A stretch of DNA of 64,000 nt from Xiphophorus maculatus (GCF_002775205.1 NC_036453.1:9085594-9149593); one strand, 5' to 3'. Shown: positions 46,601-58,989, counted from the stretch's first letter. The notes: a model not told the origin generated them from the letters alone. A program made the numbers and translations.

Positions 46601-49600
46601 GACTAATAAACTTGAAACATAATCTGTGACAGCAGACGGTGTATAAAAATATGCAAAGTACAGATTGTGATTCAGTTTTAAACCCACAGTAATCCTGGAT
46701 TACTCCCCTGCTGTCCAGCAGAGGGCGTCTTGACCTAGTGCTGACTCAGAAACGATTATGCAACTTCACTTTTTTACAAAATCTATTCCAAATTTAAGAT
46801 TGCCAAGACCCCCCCCCGTCCCCCACAGAATAATTCACATTCAGCGTTCACTGTTGAAAATGTTTAAACTAAATTAGTGTCTTTATGGCGTTTCCTCAAT
46901 CTTCTAAAGTAACGTAGCTTTTTGCTATGTAATTTTTAATCATCTTCTCAAGTTTTTTTTCTGATAATCTAGAGAAAATTGTTTACAATGTTAACAATGT
47001 TCTAGAGATGGTTCACAGCATGGAGTTAGTATAGATGAGGGCTTATACTGACATGCTAATGCTTGAGCATTCAAGTCACTTGAAAGAAAATAAACAAGCA
47101 GCTTCATTTAAATATCCCTATAAATAAACCAGCAGCTTTTAGGTTTACGATTAATGCCCATTTTAGATCATATTTTCCTTTGTAACTTCATAACTAATTG
47201 ATTCTCCCTGTAAACCTCCAAAATCTGGAGCCGTTTGGCTTATAATTGAAACACAAGCATCTTTGGTCTTTCTGTTTCCAGCCTGAAACCCCAGAAATGT
47301 TCGTCACAGCCACCCACCTCGGCCTTGCATCCTGTGAGCAGACAGGAGGAGGTCCGCAGGGCGTCGCCCCAGCGTGGGGAGCCTTCAGACAGACAGACCA
47401 TCCACTACTACTGGGGGGTTCCCTTCTGTCCAAGAGGCCTGGACCCAGACACGTACACCAAGGTGAATCTGATTGTCAGTTGGACAAACACAGTATTTAA
47501 ATTTTAGACAAACTTGAATTACTTGATTATTCCTCATTTTTTATATCCAGATAATAAGCTCATTAATTATCAAAATGAATAATATTTAAAGTTCTAATAT
47601 TAGCATAAGTGTTAAATGTCAGAGATGCTGAACGGCTCATGTTTTCCTAAGGTGATCATGGCTCAGATGGAGGTTTATGAGAAGAGTCTGAAAGAGGCTC
47701 AAAGGGGTCTGCTGAGGAAGGCTGAGTGGGGGGAGGCCATCCAGTCGGAGCCACAGGTCAGCCAACTTTGATTTAATTATTATTATTTTTGTTTATTTAA
47801 ACATGTACAAAATCATTACTAAAAGATGTTGCACGGGATTTAGCTTAAGCTCGTTCTCGTCTAGTCCCTGAACAGGTGAGTTAAAATAGCCTAACATCAT
47901 AAAATATACATTAAACATCCCTGTATGCCCTCTTCCTCCAAACAGTGTCTAAGTTGGTTATTTATTTTCATATACACTGTACAAAATAACTCAATCGTTT
48001 TTTAAGAAATTAGAAACACCGCGGCTCTATTCCTTTTTTTTTTTTTTAAAGATTTTATTGGCTCTAGTGACCTTTATTTGACAGTGAATTGACAGGAAAG
48101 AGGGTAATGAGAGAAGGGGGAAGACATGCGGCAAAGGTCGCCAGGCCGGGAATCAAACCCGCGACAGCCACGTCAAGGACCAAGGCCTCCACATGTGGGC
48201 TGTGCTCAACCCCTGCGCCACCACAGCACACCCGCAGCTCTATTCCAAATCAAAAGTTGATTAAAGTTGTTTTCACTCCACAGGGGTTGAGGAACATTAA
48301 TTATTCGGCTACATCTGGGAATTGTTGAACCGTTTATTTCCTGTCGACCAACTTCTGATGCCTGTAAACAGCCATTCCAGCTCAAAACTATATTCACACA
48401 TCCTCTGAGTCTCTTAGTGTTGCCACAGAAACAGCATTTTTTCTCTTTGACCATCTTGTTGCTCTGATGATACCGCTCACTTCGTGGTGTGTTCAGTGTC
48501 GTCGTCTCGTTGGAAATAAAACATTTTAAGGGTATTTCATCTTCAGCATATGGCAACTACAACCTTCAAATTATTCCAATCATTCTGAGCCATGATTCCT
48601 TGAATATGAAACAAATTCCCAACATCATCATAAGAATTTAACTGAAACTTTTATTTTTCTGAACCTTATCTGTTTTGACATAGTGACAGTAACAAATATA
48701 TATAAAAAATATTTTTTAGAAAAGTTCCATACTGCAGCTCATCAAATAAATGATGCTGACTAAACTCCTTAGTGCTGCTGTTTAGATCATTTCCCTTGAC
48801 TCAGTTAAACAGAATCGGTCATCTGCACTTTATGACTGTTTTCTGTTACTCTGCTACATCTACAATGAATGATTTGCCATGTAGAAACAAAAGTCAAAAC
48901 AGTTATTAATGTACCGTATTTTCCGCACTAAAGGCGCACCTAAAAACCTTCAATTTTCCCAAAAGCCGACAGTGCGCCTTATACATGGACCAATATTGAG
49001 CCACAACTGGTCTCGCAACTACGGTAAGCAGCCGCCGACTTCATTTTCCCCGTAGAAGAAGAAACGGGGGAAAGCAGACGCCGATGTAGCCAGCGGTGCA
49101 CGCTGGGTTTTGTGTAAAGACCCCAAAATGGCTCCTATTAAGAGACACTATTAAGCTATGGGCTTGTTGTTCCTCAGGTTTCAGAAGCAAAAAGCCTGAA
49201 CCGTAAAACCCCCGTTACTTGGTCTCTGACACTAACGACAATAAACGCACGTAATATACTTGAACATAAGGTAAAAACATTGTCCGTTAGAATATATGAA
49301 AAATGTTTAGATACTTAAATAGCACATTTTTACAAGAAAAATGTCTAGCATAAGCTAAAGCTAATGTTAACCACAAAGTTTAAAGAAAGTAAAACTCACC
49401 TTCGTATCTGTGTATAACGAGGCGAACATCTTAAAACCTTTCTCCAGCTTATTGTCGGGGCTTCGGATCGATGTAGATCATTAATTGTTACCTTGGACAA
49501 GCCCTGCAAGGTAAGAAAGGAAAGAGCCTTTTTCAATAGATCGGAAAAGATTGAGCCGCTTTTCCCCGAACGCGGAAGCTGAGGTGCAAAGAGCCCATAG

Positions 49601-52600
49601 AGCAGCAGCGAGAGAATTTAACATGAACAATCAATGGTGCGGAAGTGGAGGAAGCAACAGCTGTTCATTTTGGGAATGAATGGAGTTTTCAGAACGCTGG
49701 TTTGTAATCTATTAATAAAGTTTGACTGACCTATCTGACTATTTTGTCGACATTCCCTTTATCGCAGTTCCATCTAATGGATGCATAACGTAACCCCAGC
49801 CTCTACTGTAGCGTCTATTCTATGCGCCTTATAATGTGGTGCGCCTTATATATGAAAAAAGTTTTAAAATAGGCCATTCATTGAAGGTGCGCCTTATAAT
49901 GTGGTGTGCCTTATAGTGCGGAGAATACGGTAGTTGGGGATGTTGGTCTGCTCTTATTTTGATGTTGTTTTTTTCTCCCCAGAATTCCATACCCCCTGAA
50001 GCATCAGCTGGATCACCTCAGCCTTGTGTTTCTCGAAGGTAAAACTAAATCTCAAAACTCTTAAAGAAAAAATGTGGTTGGACTCCTAGCGACGAAATAT
50101 ATTCAACCCAAGCCCATGTGAATTTCACACTCCAAAATTCTTACCTGACAAAAAAAACAAAACTTCAAAAAATATTTTTTATTTTTTCATTGTTCACTGT
50201 CATCTGAGAATATGGATCTTTGTCACTCTGATTTGTTGTTTCCTATTTATCAGGAGAGGTCTAAGACTGAGAGGCAGCAAAAGGAGCGAAGTTGCTGATT
50301 TTCTTCCAGAAGAGGAAGAGGAGAGAAAAGATGAAGGAGAAGAGGAGCAGCAAGAGGAAGAGGGGAACAAGGAGAGTGATGAAGGGCAGATGGACACTGA
50401 TGACTGTGAGGTTTGTCCAGGTGAAGTAGTTTACTGTTATGACTTTAGCTCTCAGGTTTCCACTCATATCTGAGCTGCTGACTTGAACAAATTTCTCCTG
50501 TTTGAAACAAACAGAAACTCAACTGAGTGACAACAACAGCACAAAAGACCTGAGCTTGGGTGCTGATGCTGAAACACAGGTCAGCCCTCTGCTAGAAGTA
50601 AATAATATTACTCTATTTCAAAATTCTGTTCAGGAATCCTTTTATGGCTTAGTGCATAATGATGAAAAGAAATCCTGCGATGTATTTATTTTATCTCTTC
50701 ACAGCCTTCACAGAAAGATCCTGAGCTGCCTGAGATCAAGATGATCCTCAGAGATGATTCTCCGATCAGAGACGAGTCTCAGGAGCCAGAGCCAAATATG
50801 AAAAGTAAAAAAGAACAGAAAAGCAAACATACTTAACCTTCTGAGTTTCATTGTCATTCGGTAAATTAACTGCCATAGGTGAGTTTATGTGTGATGCGTT
50901 TTATCCACAACAGACTCAAAAATAGAGGAAAACATCTCAGGTCACGGCGAAGATGCCGGAGGACAGACTGCACGAAGGGTAAAGAAAGTCAAGAGCAGAA
51001 AGAATCCAGAGGTGGAGAAGATGGAGGACCGAAGTCTTCAGAGATCAGAATGTCTTGAACTGGAAGCATCCATCATCCCTCACAGCCCTGAAGCCTCTGT
51101 CGACTGTCCCATCTGTCAGGGATCGTTTCTCGTGAGTGAGATTGAGATGCATGCGGCGTACTGTGATGGAGAGGTGGCCATGGTCGACCAGAGGAGGCCT
51201 GAAAGTCAAGGTTTTCAAGGTAATGCAGAGATTAGTCCTTGGTAACATTAACTAATTTTACAATTAGTTTGCTTGATTAAAAGTCAATTGGAAATTATCA
51301 CTGTTTTCCTGGTTTGTTGTGCTGATGTTTTTTCCTTGTTGACAGATTTACTGAAACCTCGTAGGAAGAGAATGAAGAGAACAGAGGTGGTATGGGAGGA
51401 AACCACCCAACCCTCTGATATTTGCAGGTCTGTAGAAACCACAATCAGATTAGCAGAGTTTTTTCCAAACTACATTATCTGACACCTTGTCATTTTTTTC
51501 TCCATGTTGTGATTGTATGATCCAAGCCTTATGAAGTGGGTCTCATTAGCATCACTTTGCCTTTTAAAATCTCAGTAAATCTTATTCTTTGCTCCACAGA
51601 AACCAGGAGAAATGCTACATCTGTCAGAAATCTGTTCCTCTAAGAGATTACAGCCGACATACAGAGCTCTGCCTTCAGCGTGGGACAGTGAGCAGGGTAG
51701 GAGTAACCGGAAAAAATCTGCTTTATTTACATATTTAAATACTGTGATGAAAACAACTGTTTAATTTGCTCCTTTGTCTGTACACATCAGAGGGGAAGTC
51801 TGTTGTCGGCTCTGGAGAAAACAGAAAGCAAGGACTCAGGTAAGTGGTCAACAAAACTACATTTGAATCCTGTTTGGTAACACCTTGCTCTGGTTTTGGT
51901 CTTAAGTAAGCTGCAGGGAAACCAAAAATCAATATTCAGAACTCCCTGTCAGACGAGTTGAAGTATCTCTGATTATCTCTGATTTTGGGTCTTCTTGCAA
52001 TCTGCACCGTTATGATGGATGTTTTTCCTCAGAAACAAACTCAGGTTTGATGTTTAACTGTTTTCTCAGGTGCTGGAACATCAGGAGCCAAACCCCAACC
52101 TGAGTAAGATTTATTTCACAGAACTACTAAACTTTCTTCTGCATATTACATGTGTTTGGGTTCTTAATTTCTCAAGTTTTGATGGGGTTTTTTTTCATTA
52201 ACTTTTTTGTCTCATGCTTTTTAGCTGAGCTCAGAGAAGTTTTTTTTGTTTGTTTGTTTTAACACAAGGCCTCTGTAGGGTCTTGAAGTTCTTGCAGAGC
52301 ACATACAGATTTTCTATTTTATAATATTTTTACACTTAGACCTGTGTCAGTATTGTAGGGTTGAAATGATTAATCTGATTAATCGTGATGAAAAAGTTGT
52401 TGATCAACTAATCAACTAATTTAGTAACCGATTAATCTTTTCTTTTTCTCTAAACATGTTCTACCCAGACCTCAGCAAGTGGCAGATTTAGTTTCTCCTG
52501 GTTCAAATGATGAAAAATAAAGCCTACTAAACTCCTTTTATTCCAATTATTCCAATTGGAATCCAATTATTAATTGGTATAATATTGTATACAAAAGATT

Positions 52601-53016
52601 GAAGTAGTGAAATGAAAAATCTGCAGAATGCAGCAATTTTTTAAATCTGATTAATAGTCAGAATAATCCATTGCTAAAATAATCATTAGTTTCAGCCCTG
52701 CAATATTGTACATTAATTCATTCATGTTGACATTTTTAATTGTCTGTCATATCTTGACATAACTGCTGGTCATCCCTGGTTTTGAATCTGTCTTTCTGCC
52801 TGAATGATCTGGAGTCCAACAGCTCTGTGTGTGTGCCTGACTTTCAGAGCAGTTATCGATCTGCGGGACGATGATGAGGAGGATGAGGAGGTTTCAGCGT
52901 ACAGAATCAGTAACTCTCCCATCAGATCCTTCACTCCCATCTCTGAGGCCACAGGATGCCTTATTGACTTCAGGAAACAGCAGCGACCCAAGAAGCCGAG
53001 TCAAAAACGAAGATGA
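40536..53016 (+). CDS. uimc1: BRCA1-A complex subunit RAP80 (ubiquitin interaction motif protein 1), about 22 exons
   Basis: Nuclear adaptor that reads SUMO and K63-ubiquitin chains at DNA breaks and recruits the BRCA1-A complex. Exons: 40519-40591, 42701-42819, 42945-43029, 43262-43380, 44187-44325, 44413-44579, 44687-45274, 45969-46026, 46111-46211, 46321-46445, 47282-47462, 47652-47756, 49983-50038, 50254-50420, 50515-50579, 50705-50804, 50914-51219, 51346-51427, 51600-51696, 51791-51839, 52070-52103, 52848-53016. From the ATG at 42721 this gives 963 aa (human about 719). UIM1 and UIM2 are at about 65-80 and 90-101. Seven SPxF motifs lie at 218-461. The Abraxas-interacting block (YYWGVPFCP...YTK) is at about 530-575. 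An acidic stretch follows in exon 14. Zinc fingers are C783-C786-H798-C802 and C853-C856-H868-C872 (CX2C-X11-HX3C). A VIDL SIM is at 910-913, and the tail matches human ([19 protein letters not shown]). Oddities: exon 1 encodes the expected N-terminal SIM in a frame that stops at 42759-42761, while the long frame starts at 40552 or 42721. The exon 6 donor GTCCAT is weak. Confidence 0.9.
42341..42492 (-). mobile_element. Old tRNA-derived SINE (uimc1 intron 1)
   Basis: It matches the younger SINE at 48034-48233 block for block (GCCTTTATTTGA, GGTAATGAGAG, GCAAAGGTC, AAGCCTCCA, GGGTTGTGC) but is more diverged and has no clear target duplication. Orientation is inferred from the younger copy. Confidence 0.65.
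45480..45570 (+). repeat. LINE-type 3' tail (uimc1 intron 7)
   Basis: The phrase TTTCCCTTTGGGATCAATAA followed by TTGAATTGAATTTGAAT is a typical fish LINE end with a short microsatellite tail. It also brings an AATAAA into the intron. Confidence 0.5.
48034..48233 (-). mobile_element. tRNA-derived SINE with 13-bp target duplication (uimc1 intron 12)
   Basis: Read on the minus strand, it starts with an A-box-like TGGTGGCGCAGGGGTTGAG, has a B-box GGTTTGATTCC (plus-strand 48145-48160), and ends in an A-rich tail (the T run at 48034-48047). The direct repeats GCGGCTCTATTCC (48021-48033) and GCAGCTCTATTCC (48234-48246) flank it, with one mismatch. Family name not assigned. Confidence 0.85.
48914..49930 (+). 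mobile_element. Internally deleted pogo-like DNA transposon (uimc1 intron 12)
   Basis: The ends CCGTATTTTCCGCACT and AGTGCGGAGAATACGG are inverted repeats, flanked by TA at 48912-48913 and 49931-49932. A GCGCCTTATAATGTGG-type phrase is repeated in the right arm. Two scraps of a transposase N-terminus survive: ATGGCTCCTATTAAGAGACAC at 49128 (MAPIKRH) and, after a deletion, a frame from 49599 reading [10 protein letters not shown]. These fit the CENP-B-like helix-turn-helix of pogo-group transposases. The DDE domain is gone, so the element is non-autonomous. Confidence 0.75.
52356..52700. mobile_element. hAT-type MITE (uimc1 intron 21)
   Basis: The ends TAGGGTTGAAATGATTAATC and CATTAGTTTCAGCCCTG form imperfect inverted repeats of the same family as 6779-7138. 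The 8-bp flanks CAGTATTG (52348-52355) and CAATATTG (52701-52708) differ at one base. The element has no counterpart in the broken uimc1 copy at 61.5 kb. Confidence 0.72.
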
Positions 53017-53261
53017 CGTCATGAAGAAAGAGCCAGAACCCTTAACCGTCACCAGGCTGCCAGGATTGTGATGGAGCCTTCTTCAAGATGTTTAATTTAA
53101 AAAACAAACTGAGCACTCGAGAGGAAGCTGTCTTTGACTCTGTTGAAACCACTATTGTCAAACTACCTCCTCCTTTGTATAAACATTCCCGTTATGTTAC
53201 TGTAGTTCTGCTTTTTATTTACATTTAATGTCTTTTAATCAAGCAAACTCATCTGCTTCAA

Positions 53262-53267
53262 AATAAA
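53262..53267 (+). terminator. Polyadenylation signal, uimc1
   Basis: AATAAA about 245 bases after the uimc1 stop codon, the first canonical signal seen in the 3' UTR. Confidence 0.6.
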
Positions 53268-53299
53268 GATTTTCTCCGAATAACAGTTGAACTGAACTG

Positions 53300-54259
53300 T
53301 AGTGCCTTCTACTGTCAGAATAAAATATTACGCACCTGAATTCAACAGATCTAACTCCAACAATTTAAACTACATAAAGTAAAAACTGAGGGATCACTTT
53401 GAAAAATGTAAATGTTTGTTTAGGTCAACAAATGTCCATCAGGGTAGATTTGTATTTTATTTCAGTAATCATAAGTTGGAGAACATAAACTCACCCAAGT
53501 AGGTGGGGCCAAAAAGAGCAGTCAAGTTTCTAGACCAAATTTATGAGAGGAGCAAACATTCTGTTGAAATAATTATGTGTGACATCTTAATTTTTCTGTT
53601 ACCGCCTACTCACTAATGGATCAACTACAATGAAGTAACAAAACCTGTCTTCACTTTGTCAAAAAATAAAACAAATACCACCTCCTCATCCAGTTATGGG
53701 AATTGAAGCACCATCAACTGTATCCATGGGTGCTTCCCAACACAGGGGAAATAAATTCTGACAGGTGTTCCGAAGAAAAATTAAAACAAAATACAGAGCA
53801 ATATTTCATCGTTTAATGTATTTGGTGACCTACAGAGAAAAGGAACCTCTTGCAGCTCCAGAGCTGATGAAAACTGTGATCCCATTTCAATATGGATGAA
53901 GCTAAAAGTGCATGACTTTAATTTTTAATTCATTGTTAAAGTAAAACATAAAATTGGTTGAAGGGACCAATTAGTTATGGTTTTTGTGCCACAGCATATA
54001 ATCACAAGATATGACTTAGTATTATCTCTTCAGTAGGCTAAAGGGGCACTGGCTCCCACTGGCCCTGACTAGAATCATCTATGTCAAACCACATCTTGTG
54101 AGTTCAGAATACTTCCCTTCAGTTACAGAAGCAGGAGCGGTCCTAGCCTGTTTGGGGCCCTGGGCAAACAACATTCAGAAACACATTTTATTTTATTTTT
54201 TTAAAATAGACTATAAATCCGTTGCTGAGAAGCCTAATAAAAAGAACAACAGATATAGC
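53300..54259. other. Intergenic, nothing recognised
   Basis: No supported gene or bounded repeat. Confidence 0.45.
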
Positions 54260-54267
54260 CATTAGAA

Positions 54268-54445
54268 CAGGGGTCCCCAAGGTCGGTCCTTGAGGGCCGG
54301 CATCCTGCATGTTTTAGTTCTCTCCTTGGTGGCACCAACAACCTTTTCAGAATGTCAGTGTTCTTCTTAGGCCTTCTAACGAGCCATCATTAGAACTAAA
54401 ACATGCAGGAGGCCGGCCCTTGAGGACCGACTTTGGGGACCCCTG
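54268..54445. mobile_element. Foldback hAT MITE with perfect 8-bp duplication
   Basis: A 178-bp element with ends CAGGGGTCCCCAAGGTCGGT and (reverse complement) CAGGGGTCCCCAAAGTCGGT. The arms pair for about 45-50 bases including GCATGTTTTAGTTCT. The direct repeat CATTAGAA flanks it at 54260-54267 and 54446-54453. The element is almost palindromic and non-coding. Confidence 0.88.
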
Positions 54446-54982
54446 CATTAGAAGAATCGTCTACATGTCCGCCTGTGGCCAGTGGAATATATGAAATTAG
54501 TTTTAGACTTCAAATTAATGAGATTAACTACTGTACAAGCCCTGACAACAGATATGCATGTCTGCTGATATTGTTTTAATATTAAAATACATAATCACAT
54601 CATATCAAACTTTTTACACACAAAAATAGAAATCTCCACTGTGCAGAAATGTCAGTTCGTACCACATGCTGCACTGGATTATTATGTCATTATAGTTTGT
54701 CAGACTTATCACTTCAATTTCAACAGCAGAGCTGTCCAGGTTGAATATGGTTGGTATTTCAGAGACAGTCTCCTCACCATGGGCGCCTGTGGACAGTAAC
54801 TCAGCAGCAGCTGCACAAACTGTTCAAAGCATTAACAGCTCCTGCACGACTTCTATTGAAAATTGCTTTGTAAAATGTAAATGGCAAGAGACATGCGCTT
54901 AGTCTTCTATCTTGACAGAACTGACAGAAACCAAACTGTTTATAGATTTATATCCAGATAGAATACATATTTTACATATCCA

Positions 54983-55020
54983 AACATCTTCTCAGCTTTA
55001 ACTTAAGCTGAGAAGATGTT
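54983..55020. repeat. Perfect hairpin, 16-bp stem, 6-nt loop
   Basis: The left arm AACATCTTCTCAGCTT (54983-54998) is exactly complementary to 55005-55020. It lies in intergenic DNA with no terminal features of a transposon. Confidence 0.88.
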
Positions 55021-55162
55021 GGACCATTTAAATGATGAAACTGACAGGACACCAAGTCTGCCTTGAGGATTGGAGCTGGACAGTTCTAGAAACCTTTAGA
55101 AACTGTCAACTATCACATACTAACACCTAAATTCTCATTTAAATGAACGTTTTATTCAAAAA

Positions 55163-55285
55163 ATTATCCATCCATCCGTTTTCTAACACCCTTGTTCCTA
55201 GGGGGGTGAGGAGGGGTGCTGGTGCCTATCTCCAGCTATCAAAGGGTGAGAGGCGGGGTCACCCTGGACAGGTTGGGAGTGTATT
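55163..55285 (+). repeat. RTE-like tail, second copy
   Basis: It starts with CATC repeats and shares TTTTCTAACACCCTTGT and AGAGGCGGGGTCACCCTGGA with 17175-17318. The small ORFs over it are not genes. Confidence 0.6.
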
Positions 55286-55740
55286 CAAAAATCCTCCCAA
55301 TGATTCTGAATGGAGGTCAGGAGGTTATCCAGAAATATGACAATTTTTTCTGCTTTGTCACTCACTGGAGTTGGTTTCTTCAGGCCATAAAATGGCCCAA
55401 AACTTGCAATAGTGAAAAACTAGGCAAAGGTTCTGCGTATATTTATTCATTTTGGGCCAGTGTGCGTGGAGCATAGGCCACTGGTTTGCCATCTCACAGA
55501 CAGGCTGTTCCCAGGCCATGTTGAGATGAATCACAGGTTTACCGATATAGTAGTGAAGAACAACTGTCTTCACTAGTAGTGAAGACATGCTTGCAAGTCC
55601 ACACATGCAAGCATGTAAATGAGACATTCAAGCATATGTGAACTTGCAAGAAACAGTCTTTATGCTGTAGCTGACATAGTGGTGCTGAACTGAACTTTCA
55701 AAAATGTATGATTTGAATCCTAAATATTATTCTGATTTTT

Positions 55741-55965
55741 TTTAGTTATTTTTTGACAGATGAGACAAAACTGAAGCTTTTTGGCATCAACTCTATGTTC
55801 ACAGTCAAAGAAGTAAAAACGACCCAACTGTCCCAACTAACATGTTCTGGAGAGAAATGTGCTGCCTAGTGTCAGAATGTCTCAGTTGCAGGCCATGTGT
55901 CTTCTAACTGGTTAGTGACCCAAAACAAACAGCTAAAAACATCAAAAAATGGCTAAGAGCATGTA
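55741..55965 (+). pseudogene. Tc1-like transposase relic, plus strand
   Basis: A plus-strand frame reads DETKLKLFGINS near 55760-55796 (the block with the first catalytic Asp) and, near 55919-55956, DPKQTAKNIKKWL (the block after the second Asp). The text between is frameshifted. It pairs with an inverted relative at 56180-56600. Confidence 0.65.
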
Positions 55966-56179
55966 CAGTATATTTAACTGTTCTATACATTAACCATCAT
56001 ATTACTTTACTTGTTGCATTAAAAACACAGAATGATCCTCAAAGCAAACTGCCCTGCTTGTACAAGCTTGTTTTCCTTGAGAACCATTTCTGTGGTGTTT
56101 ATTTTATATATATATATATTGTTGCACTACCTTTTGAGGCGATCATTGGAATCTAACCATTTCCTGTACCTGTATTTCC

Positions 56180-56600
56180 TGTACCTGTAAATGAGACTTC
56201 TGCAGCTTTTCACGTGTATTTTGTCCCGCTCCTTGTGGGCAGACTGCTCCAGTTGTCTTAGGTATGAAGGGTGTGTTCTTCAGATCAAACATTTCAGACA
56301 CTTCCACAGATGTTTAATGACATTTAAAATAAGCCAGTTCAGAATAGTCCAAAGGTCTTTTCAAAGCTATTACCGTGTGTTTATCAGTCTATTTTGGGTC
56401 ACTGTTCTCCTTGAAGACCAATGGTCATAAGTGAGACTAAGCGTTCTGACACTAGGCAGCATATTTCTATATAGAATGTGTTAATATTCTTGAGATTTCA
56501 TCCTGCCAGATTAAGCAAGGTAAGTCCAGAACATAACTGAACATCCTCTATGTTTCATAGTAGGGACAGTGTTGGTATTCTTCCGTTTTATGTTTGTGAA
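56180..56600 (-). pseudogene. Tc1-like transposase relic, minus strand
   Basis: On the minus strand the sequence carries a YGCTGCCTAGTGTCAGAA phrase shared with the plus-strand relic at 55860-55877, then a decayed VFKENSDPK block (intact families read [12 protein letters not shown]), with several stops. The two relics face each other. Confidence 0.6.
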
Positions 56601-58985
56601 CTGTTGTGACTTGTCAAAAAGCTCCAGTTTTGTCCTTCAAAAGGCAAACTAACTGATTACAAGCTTGAAAACACTTGTAATGCTTATTAAAGGACAGACC
56701 TTGGTTCATTATTGTCATGTTGCGTATTTTGAAAGTGGATCCGAATGCAGAGATGATGAGACAGCAGGTGATTTTGGAGATCTAATGAAAAGCTGATGAA
56801 AAAAGCAAACTTACAAAAATGCGAAAAGCCAGAGTCAAACAAGAGTAATCCATAATCAAAGCCAGCAAGGAGACAAACTGTGATATTTTTTTGTCTTTCA
56901 CATTTACAGGCCAGCAATTATACCTCTTCAAATTCTGACACAAACTGTATTCTTGAGTCACACTTTTAGCAAATCTTACACTTACAGAGTGGCACCAGAT
57001 GATCCAAGATCCAAGGTGAAAACAAATCAACACCAATGTGAGAAAAAAAACAAGTTGAATATTTTTTATCATTCACAGACACATAACTCCTGTTACACTC
57101 CACAGATTCTGCAGCACTGTGTACAAGCCCTACTTTCATATTTGTGATTCATTCAGTCCAGTGCTATTGTATATTGTATAAACTTGTATGAACTTCTTCA
57201 CATAGATTCATTTTTAATAAAAATATTCTTTCTTTAACACAGAGACGTCAGTGAATGCAAGAACAAGAAACTACTAATGTGATTCACAAATCCTGTTTTA
57301 CAAGCCACACTGTGCGCTTGACATTTGCACCATTTGTCACAACACCCACTTTGGGAATTTAGTGTGACATGTACCGTGAAGCTGGTGCTGTACTGGTCTG
57401 TCATAAACAGAGAGCTGGGTCAAAAGCCAAAGCTTTTGAGATAACTCATGAGATTTGGGTCGTGAACTAAAGAACGAGATATTTATTTTTAAATCATTGT
57501 GATAAAGTGAAAGACAGGTTTTGTCACCTTCACATTCAGTAAGTGAGTGATTGCTAACAGAAATGATGTTCTCAACTTTCTATCACGCATGATTATTTCG
57601 GGAATGTTTGAACCTCTGGTGTGTCGACATTCTCTAACTGAAGATAATCGAAACAAAGATCTGTACTTTGTTTCGATGGATATCTGCTGGCCTTCCTAAG
57701 GCTTACAACCAGCTCCTACTGACTTGACTTTGTTGTTTTCAGGTGTTTAATACTTTACACAGAAAGCGTAAGATGAGTCCTTTATTATTAAAGGAAATAA
57801 TCTTATAATCTAACTATAATCTTAAATCCCAATTTCAAGATTATAGTGGACAGAACAGCAAAAACTTTTACTGAATTTCAGAAAGTCTGTTATTATGTCA
57901 TACATTCAGAATAATTTTTTCCCCTTTACTTTACTGCGCAAGTACTGGGAAGTTGAATGTTGGAACAAAGGAATTGGGCTGATTGCCAATGGGTTCCAAG
58001 TGTGAATGAAGGGAGGAGGAGGCAGACTGAGGAGAGGGAAAGGGAAGTGGAACAGGCCGGCAAGGGAGAATACACGGGACTAGGAAATAAATCAAACATA
58101 AAAAAACAACTAAACTACAGAAACATAAGCAAACTACAGAGACAAAGAATAATTAGAAACAAGAAATAAACTAGACTCACTAAGGAAGAACTGAAGTGGA
58201 AATGGAAACATGCATGACTAATAGAAAAAACTAAGGAACACAAAAAGATGACAAAACCCAAAACCAAACTGAAACAACCTAAGATCCTAACAGAAGCAAG
58301 TTAAATTTCCATACAACAGACACATTATTAAAGATCAATACTTGTCATAAACAACTGTATGTTGCTTGTGTTGTTTATGACAACACACAGTTAACAATGC
58401 CCTTTTAAGGACAAAAAATGAGATAAGATTTTCATACAAGTAGTAAGAAGATGCACACACAAATTATGTTTGAAGTCTTCCTTGCAGAAGACTTTTGGTG
58501 AAGACCAGAGACCTGAAGAAACACTGTAAACAGAAAAAGATCAGCGGCCATAGATAGTTTGAAAACTCTGCCTTTCAAATAGTATCAATCAGCATGCCTT
58601 AAACATTGGGGCTCCTGATTGGGCATCTCTCATCAGCTGCTGTTTGAACCCCAAAGACAATAAAGAACTTGGTCAGTGAAGTTCGATCAACCTACTCAAA
58701 GAAGGAGATTGTGGATTGCAGTTTGCCCTTTAGCCAAGAAATCTACAAGTCTGTGTTAGAAAATTCAATCAGAGGGATATGAATGTCATTCCGTCTGACA
58801 TACCCTCCACTTAAAATCCTTCAGTATCAGCATTAGGGAAAGCTAGGTTAGGTTCAATTGACTGTTTTTATTTTCTGAATATTTTGTGCTGCTGAATAAT
58901 TCTGTTACTGACTCTTGCAAAACATTGCTAACTAAAGAAGTTCATACAATTGTAGAGAAGTTGTGGGCATTCAATTATTTGAGTC
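56601..58985. other. Intergenic with small palindromes and repeat-like A-rich sequence
   Basis: No supported gene. Hairpins are at 57647-57677 (12-bp stem) and 58342-58383 (14-bp stem). The A-rich stretch 58080-58270 and the segment 56720-56860 look like parts of dispersed repeats that I cannot name. Confidence 0.4.
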
Positions 58986-58989
58986 ATTT

